The translations under genes and the position numbers were made by a program. Below are positions 1 to 12,200 of a stretch of DNA of 64,000 bases, piece by piece (within the stretch, counting starts at the first letter, position 1; every line of letters begins with the position of its first letter). The stretch is from Desmodesmus armatus (taxonomy: Eukaryota; Chlorophyta; Chlorophyceae; Sphaeropleales; Scenedesmaceae), in NCBI GenBank assembly GCA_007449985.2, contig VIIQ02000148.1, positions 124,001 to 188,000 on the forward strand. The letters run 5' to 3'. Under the pieces are notes generated by a model. The model searched no databases. It was given only the letters and a program-made list of their open reading frames with translations, and had not been told where the DNA came from.

Positions 1-88
1 ATGGGCCCCTCAGTGAATGCAGCGATGAAGCCAGTGATGGCCCCTGCCTTGTAGTAATCAGAGGTGCGCAGGGGCTGCTGCTGCCGTC
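1..88 (-). repeat. Partial copy of the carrier exon at 216-422
   Basis: Positions 1-88 repeat 241-328 almost exactly, a 240-bp offset, with one C missing in the copy. The copied stretch encodes the DYYKAGAITGFIAAF part of the exon. The copy lies in the intron downstream of the exon in the sense direction and may continue below position 1. Confidence 0.85.
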
Positions 89-215
89 ACACTTCCTGAC
101 TTGCCCTGCATTTCTGTCCTGGCCACTCCTTTTATCCCCCCACCCCCACCCTGCCGCCTCTACCAACCCCCCCCCCCACCCCACCCCCCACCACCACAGT
201 CACAGCCACCCTCAC

Positions 216-2374
216 CTGTATTTGTGACTTGTAGAAGTCGATGGGCCCCTCAGTGAATGCAGCGATGAAGCCAGTGATGGCCCCTGCCTTGTAGTAATCA
301 GAGGTGCGCAGGGGCCTGCTGCTGCCGTCTGCGTTGGTGGCCAGCCAGCGCTTGCTGCTGCCAAACGCACCAAACAGCGACGCACGGAAGAACATCTGAC
401 CAGCTAGCGGCGAGGCAACACCCTGTGTGAGAGGCAGCAGGAAGGTGGATGGGGCGCATGAACAAAGGGGGGACTGAGTGACGGCGAGAGGAGATGCACT
501 TTGCAATGACTACATGCCACAGGACAAACCCAGATACAAACACTCCTGCTTTCACCTTACAAAAGCTCAGCACCCTGCGGCATGCCAGACACCCCTCCAC
601 AACGAACCACTGTGTGATGTGAGACTGCCCCTCAAGATCATGCCAGACACCCCTCCACAACGAACCACTGTGTGATGTGAGACTGCCCCTCAAGATCACA
701 GCAGGAAGGTGGGGCACGCTGGGCTGCTGTGCCAGGTGTGCTGTGGGTCCCCTCACCCCCCTCCTCAACGCTGCTCTTACCTTGTACAGGATGGTGCGGC
801 ATACTGGCTGCTGTGCTGATTGCCCCCCCCCCCAAAAAAAACTGTGCTGTGCTGATTGTCCCCCCCCCCCAAACTGTGCTGTGCTGATTGTCCCCCCCCC
901 CCCTCCCCAAAGACTGTGCTGTGCTGATTGTCCCCCCCCCCCAAAACTGTGCTGTGCTGATTGCCCCCCCCCCACCCCAAAACTGTGCTGTGCTGATTGT
1001 CCCCCCCCCCCCAAACTGTGCTGTGCTGATTGTCCCCCCCCCCCCCAAAACTGTGCTGTGCTGATTGTCCCCCCCCCCCCCCCAAAAACTGTGCTGTGCT
1101 GATTGTCCCCCCCCCCCCAAAACTGTGCTGTGCTGATTGTCCCCCCCCCCCCCCCCAAAAAACTGTGCTGTGCTGATTGTCCCCCCCCCCCCCCCCCAAA
1201 ACTGTGCTGTGCTGATTGTCCCCCCCCCCCAAAATGTGCTGTGCTGATTGTCCCCCCCCCCCCCAAATCTGTGCTGTGCTGATTGTCCCCCCCCCCCCAA
1301 ATCTGTGCTGTGCTGATTGTCCCCCCCCCCCCAAATGTGCTGTGCTGATTGTCCCCCCCCCCCCCAAAAACTGTGCTGTGCTGATTGTCCCCCCCCCTTC
1401 TCCTCAACGCTGCTCTCACCTTGTAGAGTCCTGGCAGTCCCTCACCCCCCTCACCCCCCTCACCCCCTCACCCCCCTCACCCCCTCACCCTCCTCAACGC
1501 TGCTCTCACCTTGTACAGGCCTGGCAGTCCCTCCCACTGAACAGTCTTCTTGGCACAGTCTATCACACCAGCTGCAGCAGACAACGGGCACAGCGGCACG
1601 ACAGGCAAGTTAGAGCACATACAGCAGCTTATATGCGGCTCAATGCAGGAATGCGCACTCTGGGGTTGACTGAAGGCACCTGTAGCACTTGCTAGCGAGT
1701 TATGTTGTTAGCACTGCTGAGCAATTGTTGCGTTTGCAGCTGCACCAGTAAAGTGAGCTCACAGACAGCTCCCCCCCGGTTGACTTGCTGGACTACTGTG
1801 TGCGTGGCCAGCCAGTGGGAGTGTGCCCACTGTAGCACAAAGTATCCCCGTGTCCCCCCCCCCCAAGGGTGCAGTCACATTGCTGCCCCAAAGCCAGCCA
1901 GCTCCACAGTATAGCTGGCTCCTAGCACTGCTGCTGACGATACACGACTGCTGTCAATAGTGACAACCCTGCTAACTGCTTTGTTGGCTTTAGGGCCGTG
2001 CTTGACTGCCCCTGCAGGAAATCATCAAGGCTCACACAGACTGCTGTGTGTCCTTGCCTCCCAGCCAATGACTAGTATCCTTGCAGCAGCCTCAGCACAA
2101 GGGCTAGCGCCCCCCCCTCCCCTTCCCCCCTGTCATGCGCTCTGCCTGCGTCACTCACAGTAGATGGGTTTTTCCATGGATTGACACTGCAGCCGGACCT
2201 TAATTGTGTCAAAGGGGTGGCCACCATGGTGACTGCAATGCCACCCATTGTACCCGCAAACACATCCTTTGACACTTGGACCAGCCTAGAATTGCTCTGC
2301 TGCTGCACTGGCGGCGGCGGTTGCTGCACCTGCGGCTGTTGCTGCTGCTGGGGCACAGCTGCTGCGTGTGCCAT
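216..2374 (-). CDS. Mitochondrial carrier family (SLC25) protein, 5' part
   Basis: Members of this family move metabolites across the mitochondrial inner membrane. Exons on the minus strand: 2374-2159, 1571-1510, 422-216; the gene continues below position 1. After a Gln/Pro-rich start (MAHAAAVPQQQQQ) comes the first carrier repeat, with DVFAGTMGGIAV and, after a one-base frame correction near 2220-2222, GHPFDTIKVRLQ, the signature PxDxxKxxxQ-type motif. The second exon reads GVIDCAKKTVQWEGLPGLYK (matrix helix). The third reads GVASPLAGQMFFRASLF and ends TEGPIDFYKSQIQ, the signature of repeat two. Exon phases only agree if one base is missing at 2220-2222. The start at 2374 is chosen because it lies directly before the Q-run; an in-frame ATG at 2509 is the alternative. 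The substrate cannot be told. The family call is firm. Confidence 0.82.
811..1398. repeat. Intronic minisatellite, about 17 units of 31-41 bp
   Basis: About 17 tandem units, each made of ACTGTGCTGTGCTGATTG(T) followed by a C-run of 9-17 and a few A. It lies in the carrier intron between exons 1510-1571 and 216-422. Read in the sense direction, each unit is a G-run followed by AATCAGCACAGCACAG, so it repeats many AG dinucleotides that could act as false acceptors. Copies of the end of exon 1510-1571 (CTACAAG/GTGAG type) flank it at about 1423-1437 and 780-793. Long open frames across it are only repeat translation. Confidence 0.95.
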
Positions 2375-3221
2375 GCTGCTGTGTGCTGCACTGCTGTTCG
2401 AATGCAAGGGAATCAGTTGGGGGGGGCTGCGGCCTGGCTGTGCCTGCAAAGTCAGCAGGCAGGGCAGCATAGGGAGGAAGGTCAGCACAAATGAGTTGAT
2501 GCTGTTCATACCATGCTGTCAGCATGCAGCTGGGGCTTGAAGAGGAGGGTGCTGAGTCAGATGGGTGATGGGTGGATGTAGGTTCCCAGCCAAATTCTTG
2601 CTGCTGGTTGTGGAGGTTGGTCAATCGGCTGGCTCAGTGCAGCTGGGATCAACATATTGGGTTTGACGGGATTTGGTTTCTGGTGGCTGCACTCAGTTCT
2701 GACAACGCTGCAATGACGGAACTGCATTGGTGTGTGTGATGGTGGTGGCAGTAGTGTTGTGCCAGCTGTAAGGGAGGCTGGTGGCATCAGCATCGGGTAA
2801 TTATTTTTCTTACCTCAGCAACGTATACTTGCAATACTACGGTGTCGAAACTCGGCGTAGCCAGCCAGCTGGACTGGTCTCTTCGCCCCGCTTCTCGATT
2901 GGAGCACTCCGCTCGACACCGAAAGAATTCAAGTGACGTCCAAAGACAGCTTGCTGACATATAAATTTGCTGAGAAGTTCTTCGCCCACGCGAACTGTCA
3001 GTCTGTAACGACTACCCTACTACCCCGACAGGCCAAATGCGCAGGAGACGGTAGCTGAATTATCAAAGAATTCACATTGTTCTACGACTGGACGTGAGCT
3101 AGCCTGGCCTGCTGTCCCTTGGGCACCGCATCTCGGCAAAATCCAGATTCTCAGATCACCCGTGAGAGGTTAGCCCAGACAGCAGTAGGCCTCCCGCTGC
3201 AGCTGTCACCAGCCTTTTACA
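2375..3221. promoter_or_regulatory. Divergent promoter region between carrier and HPR1
   Basis: About 0.85 kb separates the two divergent start codons. A TATAAAT box at 2960-2966 faces HPR1, about 260 bases upstream of its ATG, which would give a 5' UTR of roughly 230 bases. No clear TATA box for the carrier was found. The part next to 2374 may hold carrier 5' UTR, since open frame continues upstream to 2509. Confidence 0.45.
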
Positions 3222-6200
3222 ATGGCACTGCGTCAGACTGTGAGGCAGCTGGGCCGGATCCTGCAGGCGAGCTCGGAGTCCCAGCAGTATGCAGCACTCA
3301 CAGGGGCAGCAAGGCAGCTGTCCACCACAGTCAACGGAGTGCCTGTCGAGGTAATTGCGAAGGCGCATTGAACTTTGAAAGCGGAAGACTAGCTACATGC
3401 CTAGCAGCATTAGGCTGGCAGGGCTGGGGTGACAGCCCTGCTGGATCGTCCGGTGTTACTGGTGTGTTCTGTGCTGTGTCTGCACATAGCAACTAGGAGC
3501 AAGCTGCTTTACACACACATGCTTGTGTGTGTAAAGGCCGTGCCTAAGCGATTAATGCCGTGTGTTGCAGCTGGGAAGGGGTTGCACCTTGTCGCCTACT
3601 AGTGCCACCTCCACCACCCACAACCTCCAGCAGAAGCCTCCTGCCCCTACATTGCTTGCAAGACCCTGGCCCTGCATGGCTTGCCCTGCGTAGCTTTGAC
3701 CACACGATCTAGTGGCAAGTGGAACTTCCAGTTCTGATGCTGCTTTGCATGACCGCGCTGTGCTGACACATACACAACACACAAAGCAGTACAGGGGCGC
3801 CATGGTGTAGCCTGCAATGCGTGCGCCCATTGTCATGCCAGCCAGCTGGTGTGGCTCCCCTGCTGGACCTGAACCTCCACACAAGTGCCGCTTAGTGTGA
3901 CCTGCCGCCGCACGTAGTTGTGCTCCCAGCATATCATTATCCAACAATGAGTGATGTGTGCTGGGCCCACAATTGGCACATCTGCCAGGCCTGCTTGGTA
4001 TTGTTGTTGGCTCTGCCAGCCTCCCCCCCCCCCCAAAACCCCACCACCATCCCCACCACCACACCACCACCACCACCACATTCACCCACCCATACACAGG
4101 TATCGGCCCCGTTTATCCCCCCCCCCCCCCCCATAACGAGTATGACACAGTTGCTGCGGCAGTGACTGTCTTGAGCTGCAGTTGCAGAACGATTGCCGAC
4201 TGACGTGCTATAATGCATCACTCGCAACCCGCCTACAGCTGTCTGCACCTGCTGGCAAGTACACGAGTATTTGCAAGCGGGTGCTGCTGGCAACTAGCAG
4301 GCAGGGAAACATGTTGTATATCGTGGCCTTGATGGCTGCATGGCTAGTAGACTGAACGCCCCCTGAGCGTCGTGGTTCTGCTGGCCTCCTGCCGCTGTCA
4401 TGCTGTGCTGTGCTGTGCTGTGTTTCGGTTCAGGTCCACAATGAGGGAGGCAGCAAGCGTGTGATAGTGACAAAGAACCTCCCAGGGGAGCGCTGGCTGG
4501 ACATTCTCAAGGCAGCAGACTGCAGGTGAGGGGCAGCCTGCATTGGGGGGGGGGGGGGAGCCACAACAGTGCAGGCGGGGGGGGGGGGGGGGGAGGGGGG
4601 TGAAGGCAGCAGGGCTCAAGGAGGGTCCTGGATGGAGGCTGTGTCAGGGTGAGGGGGGAGGTAATGAGAGGGCAGGTGGGAGGGAAGAGCAAGGCGGAAG
4701 GGGCAGCAGGCTGAGGGGTGTCATGAGAATTGCAGCGCTTGACTGGTTGGGAACATGCCGGGGGGGGGGGGGGGGCAAATAGCTGTCTGGATCCCGGCAA
4801 GGTGCCGACACAACACCAGCAGGAGCTGGGGTTGCAGCAGCAGCTGGAGGAGTCTGGATTTATCACGGCAGCAATCTTCTCGCCCCCACCCACGCGTATT
4901 CACCTCACCCCCAAAACCCACAGGGTTTAAGTGTCTCAGTACCCAGCCGTCAATCTGGACACTGCCGCGAGCCAAAGGGTACCTTGCATTGGCCAGCACC
5001 AGGGTGCTCCTGCCTTGTCCAATTGCTCCCGCACACTGTAGCATGCCCCTGCTCTTCTTGCATCAAATCTAGGACCAGGTTTCGCAACCCTACCCTGCTC
5101 CTGACCTGCTGTACCCCCCCCCCCCCCCCCCCCGCGCGCCTTGCCTCCCCCCCCCCCTCCTCATGATGTACCACCAGGGTTGAGGTGCGTCAGCACCCTG
5201 ACATCATCCTGGACAATGCCACGTGTTCCTTACATTGGCCAGCTTGGGGCTCGCGGGGTGCTCCGTGCCTTGTTCCTTGTTTGAACTCACTCCAACTTGC
5301 CCCTCTCTGGGAGGGCCACTGGGCCACTGCATATTCAGAGTTGGGGTCCCACAACACCACGCTGACCTCTGCTGTGCCCTCCCACTCCCCCCCCTTCCAT
5401 TGTGATGTACCACCAGGGTTGAGGTGTCTCAGCACCCCGACATCATCCTTGACAATGCCACCATCAAGAAGCTCATCGGGGATAAGTGTGACGGAGTGAT
5501 CGGTCAACTCACAGAGGTGAAAAGAGTGAGACTGTGAAGCAGTCTGTGTGTACAACAGCAACATCAAGGCGTTGTGCTGGCATGATCTGTTCCGTAGCAA
5601 GCAGCATCAACCCATGAAGAGTGACTTGCCAGCAGTGCACCTTCCTTCTCAACTCAGCCATGACATGGTGTGCATCCGGGAACCCCCTGCCTCTCCTGAA
5701 ACAAAATCAAGCCCGGTGGGAGCGCAGGAGGGGTATGGTGCAGCCCATGGCCCCCACTTCTTGACTGACACACACACTCTCCAACCCCCCCCCCCCCCGC
5801 GCCATGCCCCCCCCCCCCACACACACACACACACCTACACAGGACTGGGTTGTGAGCTCTTTGAGGCTTTGAGGCTTTGCAGGCGGGTGGCCATGGCTAC
5901 AGCATAGTTGATGCACAAGCACACAATGCCCGTCTCCTGTAATCCTCTCCTCTCTGACACACGCGCTCTCGCACTGCCCCTTCCCCCCCCCCCACACACA
6001 CACCCTCCCTGTGTCTACACCCCTTACCCGTCCCCCCCCCCTCCCATCTCCACAGGACTGGGGTTCTGAGCTGTTTGAAGCGTTGAAGCAGGCGGGTGGT
6101 GTTGGCTACAGCAACTACGCTGTGGGCTACAACAACGTCAAGGTGCCCGAGGCAACAAAGAGGGGCATCCCTGTGGGCAACACACCAGGTGGGTGGGGCG

Positions 6201-9200
6201 TTGTGTTGAACACAGGGGTTTCTGGCCTTTTGCCAGGTCAAGGACACCATACTTGCTGGCAATTCGTATGGTGTTGTGTCTCTCGTGGGGCCATACGGAG
6301 TTCAGGGTGCAAACACAAATCCTTTGGGCAGAGCTTTTGCTGAAGAGTAAGCAACGCATGCATCAGCAGACGGCGCAGGGCACTGTTGGTCAGGTCACAT
6401 GAGGATGATCCTGCTATGACTATGTGTGTGGAAGCTTGTCAGCTTGCTTTGTGCGTCACAGCAGATGCTGCCGGCAACTCATGTGGTTGTGTTTGGTTGC
6501 ATCCGTCCACTCCCTCTCCCCTCACCCCCCCCCCCCTGCCGTGCGGCAGATGTTTTGACTGAACCAACTGCTGAGATTGCTGCAGCCTTCATGCACCAGC
6601 CGCCTGCTGAAAACCTGCCCTTTCCGTAACCCCTGCTCAACTCGCACGGTGTTGACCTAGACCAACCTCTGCCCCCTGACACTTTTTACACCACAGGTGT
6701 GTTGACGGAGACCACTGCTGATCCCGAATTGTGTGCACCCCCCCCCCCCCCCTTGCCCTGCGGCCCAGGTGTGGTGACTGGGACGACTGCTGAGATTGCT
6801 GCTGCATCTGCACACACCCTCGTGCCTGTGTGAAAGTCCTTGTCCCCTGTACCCCTTGACGCTTGCACACCACAGGTGACTACCTTCTTATGCATCATTG
6901 ATTTTTTGTTCATGACAGCAATTGCTGCAGGCAAGCTAATGCTGACACTTGCTTGCCCCCCCCCCCCCCCCGCGCCGTGCACCACAGGTGTTTTGACGGA
7001 GACGACTGCTGAGATAGCTGCTGCGTTGACGCTGGCTGCTGCGCGGCGTGTTGTTGAGGCTGACAGCTTCATGCGGGGTGGACACTACAAGGGGTGGCTG
7101 CCAACACTCTTCATTGGGAGCCTGCTGCAGAACAAGACGGTATGTTGGGGTGATACACAGGGGTGCACCAGGGGGGTGTTTTGAGGGTGGGGTTTGGGAT
7201 GGCACCGTGCCTCATGGCATGAGGCACTATGTAGGAGGAAGTTGGGGGAAGCTCTGCGGCAGGGAGACAAGGGGCAGAACAGGCAAGCAGACCAGGTGGG
7301 CACTACAAGGGGTGGCTGCCAACACTCTTCATTGGCAGCCTGCTGCAGAACAAGACGGTGCGCATGGGTGTGTGTGTGTGTGTTAGCACAGGGATTACTT
7401 GAGTAGCATACTATCAACATGCAAGTCACATGCAAGTAGTCTATGAGAAATGCCAACATAGTCCGACTAGGATAGCAAACCGGGGAGTGCATCGACGGCA
7501 GGTGGAGCAAGTAGACAGCGCTGCCCTGCAGAAAAAGAAAGTGTGTGTGTGTGTGTGTGGGGGGGGGGGGGAGGTGATACACAGGGGTGTGATGACACAT
7601 GAGTTGCAACCAGCCATGTCAACTGAACAGGACAGTTCATATGCAATCGGTAGGCACATGGAGCAGTAGGGTAGAGAGAGAGGGGGTGCTGTCACAGACT
7701 CTGTGACAGGCGGGTGGGCACTACAAGGGGTGGGTGCAAGTGAATTTCATCGGGAGCCTGCTGCAGAACAAGACGGTGTGAAGTGGTCAACCCCGGCTAT
7801 GCTGGCGGGATGGGGGGAGGCAACTTGCAGCATACTGTAGTGCCGTCCTCCCATGCAAGGTTGCATGCTTGTTAGGTCCAGCAACAACTGGCGACACCCT
7901 GCGCTTCCTGATTGAGAGCAGCATAGCCAGGTTTGTGACCTTCATGCAGGTGAGCCTAATGGGAGGTCGTATGTGTGCACAGGCTGCAACCTGCACGGGC
8001 TCCAGGCCCCCGTTGCCCCCCTGTGGTTTGTGCTCAACTGCTCTGCAGGCATGCTGTTCCATCTGCAACAGGGAGGCCCGTGCTGAAGGGCATGGTACCA
8101 TTGTACTGTATGGATCCAGGGGACATGCTTTTTCACGCAAACACATTGTAGACAGTATGTTTTCCATGTAACCATATGAAAATACGCAATTTACGCACCA
8201 CACCCACCGCACCCCCATACACTCACTGCTGCCACCTTGCTCTGGTGGCCGCGGTATTTAGCATGGGGTACAACAACATGGACACTCTTCACAGGCAGGC
8301 TGCTGCTGCTACCCACAGCGGTGTCTTTCCCTTTGAGGCCAGACACATATATCCCATAGGTGGCCTCATGAACCTCGGCGGACGGGGGGGTGGGGGTGCC
8401 GATAGCGATGCGGGTGTGTTACACGCCTTGTAGACAGCATGCATGTCGGCAATCAACTATCTGCACCTTTCTCCCCGACCCTGGATGCGTCTGCTTCATG
8501 CACCCCCCCTATCTGTTGGTCTGGTGTGGCCACACCTGCAGGTTGGCATCATCGGTGCTGGTCGCATTGGTGCTATACACAGCACTGCTGACCTGAGTTG
8601 TTTTACCCCCCCCCCCCCCCGCCCCCAAAAAAACCCACCCCACCCCCTTGTGCAGGTTGGCATCATTGGTGCTGGCAGCATTTGTACCATGCACAGCGCT
8701 GCTGACCTGGAGTGTTGGAACAGTCTCTGTTTGTGGGAAGAAGATGCCAACCATGCCCCCCCCTCCCCCCAAAACACCACCACAATCCCCCCCCCTCCTC
8801 CCTGCAGGTTGGCATCATTGGTGCTGGTCGCATTGGTGCTGCATATGCGCGCATGATGGTTGAGGGGCACAAGATGAACCTGGTGTACTACGACCCATAT
8901 CCAAACACAAGGCTGGAGGAGTACATCAAGAAGTGAGCCCGGGGGGGGGGGGGTCAGAGGGAGGGTGAGGGTGGGTGGGGGGGTGATGCTGTTGTGTGTG
9001 TCGACAGAGAGACTGCATGCGTGCACATGCATGCTGGCTAGCAATCATCCGACAAGGATAGTCAAACAATGACGCTAGCACGGAAAACCAGGGCGATCCC
9101 TGCATCAAAGCTGTCGTTAGCGTGAGATAAAAGGAAGGCATTCACCTGGGTGGTGCTCTTGCGCTTACGACAGTCTACAGGGCTGTCCTCCGGTCCGGAG

Positions 9201-12200
9201 AGGTGTTCTCAGCAGTTGGGAGGCAGAGTGGGGTGCCCCCCTGCACGGGCTGTGGAGTGAGTACTGTGTGTGTATCGGGGGGGGGGGGGATAACGGCGCG
9301 TTTAACAGGTGGATGTTCATGTCCCCAAGCTTGCAGTGTTCTCCATTTCAAAACAAGGCTGGAGGACTACATCAAAAAGTGAGCCAGGGTGGTGTCCCGG
9401 GGGGCCGTGTGTGTGTGGGGGGGGGGGGGGGGGACAAAAACGGGGGGGGGGAGGTGGGTAGGGATAGGGGGGGGGGAGGGAGAGGGGAGGGGGGCGGAAG
9501 AGGGGAACAAAACTGTTGTTTGGCTTGTGTCAGGCTGTCCAGCATGCAGTGGGGCTTCCCCCTAGCCAACAACCACACACTGGTAGTGAGTTTGTGCTCA
9601 CTAACACAGGTTGTTCATGCAGTAACCACACCAACAGCGCGACGAAACAATTGTTTCACTCACGCAACAACATTCAAAGCACTATGTGTTCTGCTGCTGT
9701 CTTGCCTCCCCCCCCCCCCCTTCAGGTACTCTGAGCTGCTGCGCCACAGTGGTGAGCCCCCCGTTGCTGTGAGGAGGGTGGAGACAGTGGAGGAGGTGCT
9801 CAAGGAGGCAGACGTGAGTGGACTGATGGGGGAGGGGGGGGATTCGGGGTTTGGGCGGGCTTGCTGTGATTGTGTTGTGTTGTTGGGGGGGGGGGGGCAA
9901 GACGTGTCACATGTCTTGAGTGTCACATCTCCCCCGGACACAGTCAAAGCAGTATCGTGGAGGGGATGCTCAAGGATGCAGACGTGAGTATACTGCTGCA
10001 GAGTGGGTGTGTTTTGGGGCGGGGGATACAAATCTGGGCTTGTGAGTTGGCTCTGCACCGTGTGTGTGTGTGGGGGGGGGGGGGGGTGAAAGAATCCTAA
10101 AGACAGTCTGTGTGGGGTGGGGTGCTGAAGTGTGTGTTTTTGTGTGTGTGGTGGGAGGGGGGGGGGGCAGCAGCAGCTCTGCTTTAGCTGCTGAACCCTA
10201 AAGTGAGGGGTGGGGGGCAGAGCCGGTGGAGGAGGTGATCAAGGTGGCAGATGTGAGTGGACTGATGTGCCCGGGGGGGGGGGGTGTTATGTTGGCACAG
10301 CTGCAATCAGCAATTGGAACTCAGCAGGACAGTCAGAATGGATCGTGAAATGCAGGATGTCACAATACTCGATGTACATGGCTTTCATGCATCACTTGCG
10401 GTGCTTGTTACACCACCTACCCCCCCCCCCCCGCCCCCGCGCGGAGCATCCACACTCACCAGACAGTCGGGATGTACCATCAGAATGCAGCATGCCAGAC
10501 ACCTTTATGTAGTGGGACCCCATACATGACTGCCATGGCAAAAAAACCCACCCTACCCCACCCCACCCCCCAAACAGGTAGGCAGCCTGCACTGCAACCG
10601 TCATCAAAGTTTGATGACAACACCCGTCACCTCATCAACAAAGAGCGCCTGGCTTCCATGAAGGAGGGTGCCCCCACCCCCTCCCTACACAATGACACTC
10701 AGTGACCCCCCCCCCTCTTGTTACCCCCTCCCCCCCCCCCCCCTTGTTACACCCCCCCCCCCCGCCCGTGCTGTATAAACGCAGGTTGTGAGCCTTCACT
10801 GCAACCTTGATGACAAGACAAAGCACCTCATAAACAAGGAGCGCCTGGCACGCATGAAGGAGGATGCCCCACCCCCTCCCTACACAATGACACTCAGTGA
10901 CCCCCCCCCCCCTCTTGTTACCCCCCCCCCCTTTGCGCTATATGTCGCAGGTTGTGAGCCTTCACTGCAACCTTGACGACAAGACAAAGCACCTCATCAA
11001 CAAGGAGCGGCTTGCTATCATGAAGGAGGATGCTGTGCTGGTGAACGCAGCACGTGGGCCATGCATTGATGAGGCAGCACTTGTGGCACACATGCAGAAA
11101 CACCCAGACTTCAGGGCAGGTGGGTGCAGGAGAACAGTTGTGTTGTTGCATGCAGACACAGGGAGTGCATCCAGCCAATGCATGTATGTGAGGGGGGGGG
11201 GGGGTCATGAAAGTGTTGATTTTTTTTTCTTCATATGTGTTGTGTTGAAGCCTGACAGGTCTTGCCAAGTGTGTAGGAGGATGTGGTGACGAATGTGACG
11301 GATGCATTGCTGCTACAGTCAAGGCTGCCCCACACCCTCATCTGCTCTTCCCTCACCTTTTCTGACTTCCTCCCTCTGTGTTTGTGTTGAACCCTGACAG
11401 GTTTTGATGTGTATGAGGATGTGGTGACCCATGTGACGGATGTGTTGCTGTTACAGTCAAGGCTGCCCAGCACCCTAGTCTGCTCTTCCCTCACCTTTGC
11501 TGAGTTCCTCCCTCTGTGTGTTGTATTGAACCCTGACACGTCTTGATGTGCATGGGGATGTGGTGACCAGGGTGACAGATGTGTTGCTGTTACAGTCAAG
11601 GCTGCCCAGCACCCTCATGTGCTCTTCCCTGACTCTCCCTGACTGACTTCTTTCTTTCTATTGATTGTGCTCCTGCTGCCTGCAGGTCTTGATGTGTTTG
11701 AGGATGAGCCAGCCATGGCGCCAGGCCTGGCAGATCTGCCCAATGCCGTCATTGTGCCACACATCGCATCAGCATCCATGTGGACACGCAGCGGCATGGT
11801 GAGGGGGTGGAGGGGGGCGCATGAGGGGGGGGGGGCAGGCGTATGGGGTGGCAGGAGGCTCTGCCGAAGAGGCCACTTTGTGTTGGGGAAACGCTGTGTG
11901 TTGCGTCAAGGGAGGGGGGCAGCAAGTTGCATCGGCATCCATGTGGACACGCAGCGGCATGGGGGGGGGGGGGGGGGCTGCAAGGAGGTGTTGGGCGGGA
12001 GGTGGCAATATCTGCAGGTCACTGTTTTGCGGGGCGGAGAGGTTCTGGGGAGCTGAGTTTGGGTGTATCATTCATTGCATCAGCATCCATGTGGACGCGC
12101 AGCGGCACGAGGAGGTGGAGGGGGTGGAGGGGTTGGGGGGAAAGGGGGGGGGGGCACAGGCGTATTGGGAGGGGGTGGCATCTTCTGACAGGCCTGTAAC

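Noticed and set aside
298..1419. Open frames of 196-373 codons with GGGGDNQHST repeats, in several frames and on both strands
   Set aside because: They translate the 34-bp minisatellite and poly-G/C runs; a real carrier exon on minus spans 216-422 and the rest is intron.
7294..7357. Possible mutually exclusive duplicate of HPR1 exon 5
   Set aside because: It has splice-like ends but covers only the 3' 62 bases and would be read out of frame if added after exon 5.
10785..10873. Second copy of HPR1 exon 8 as an alternative exon
   Set aside because: It lacks a donor and the NAARGP catalytic part and runs into a C-run tail shared with the other copy.
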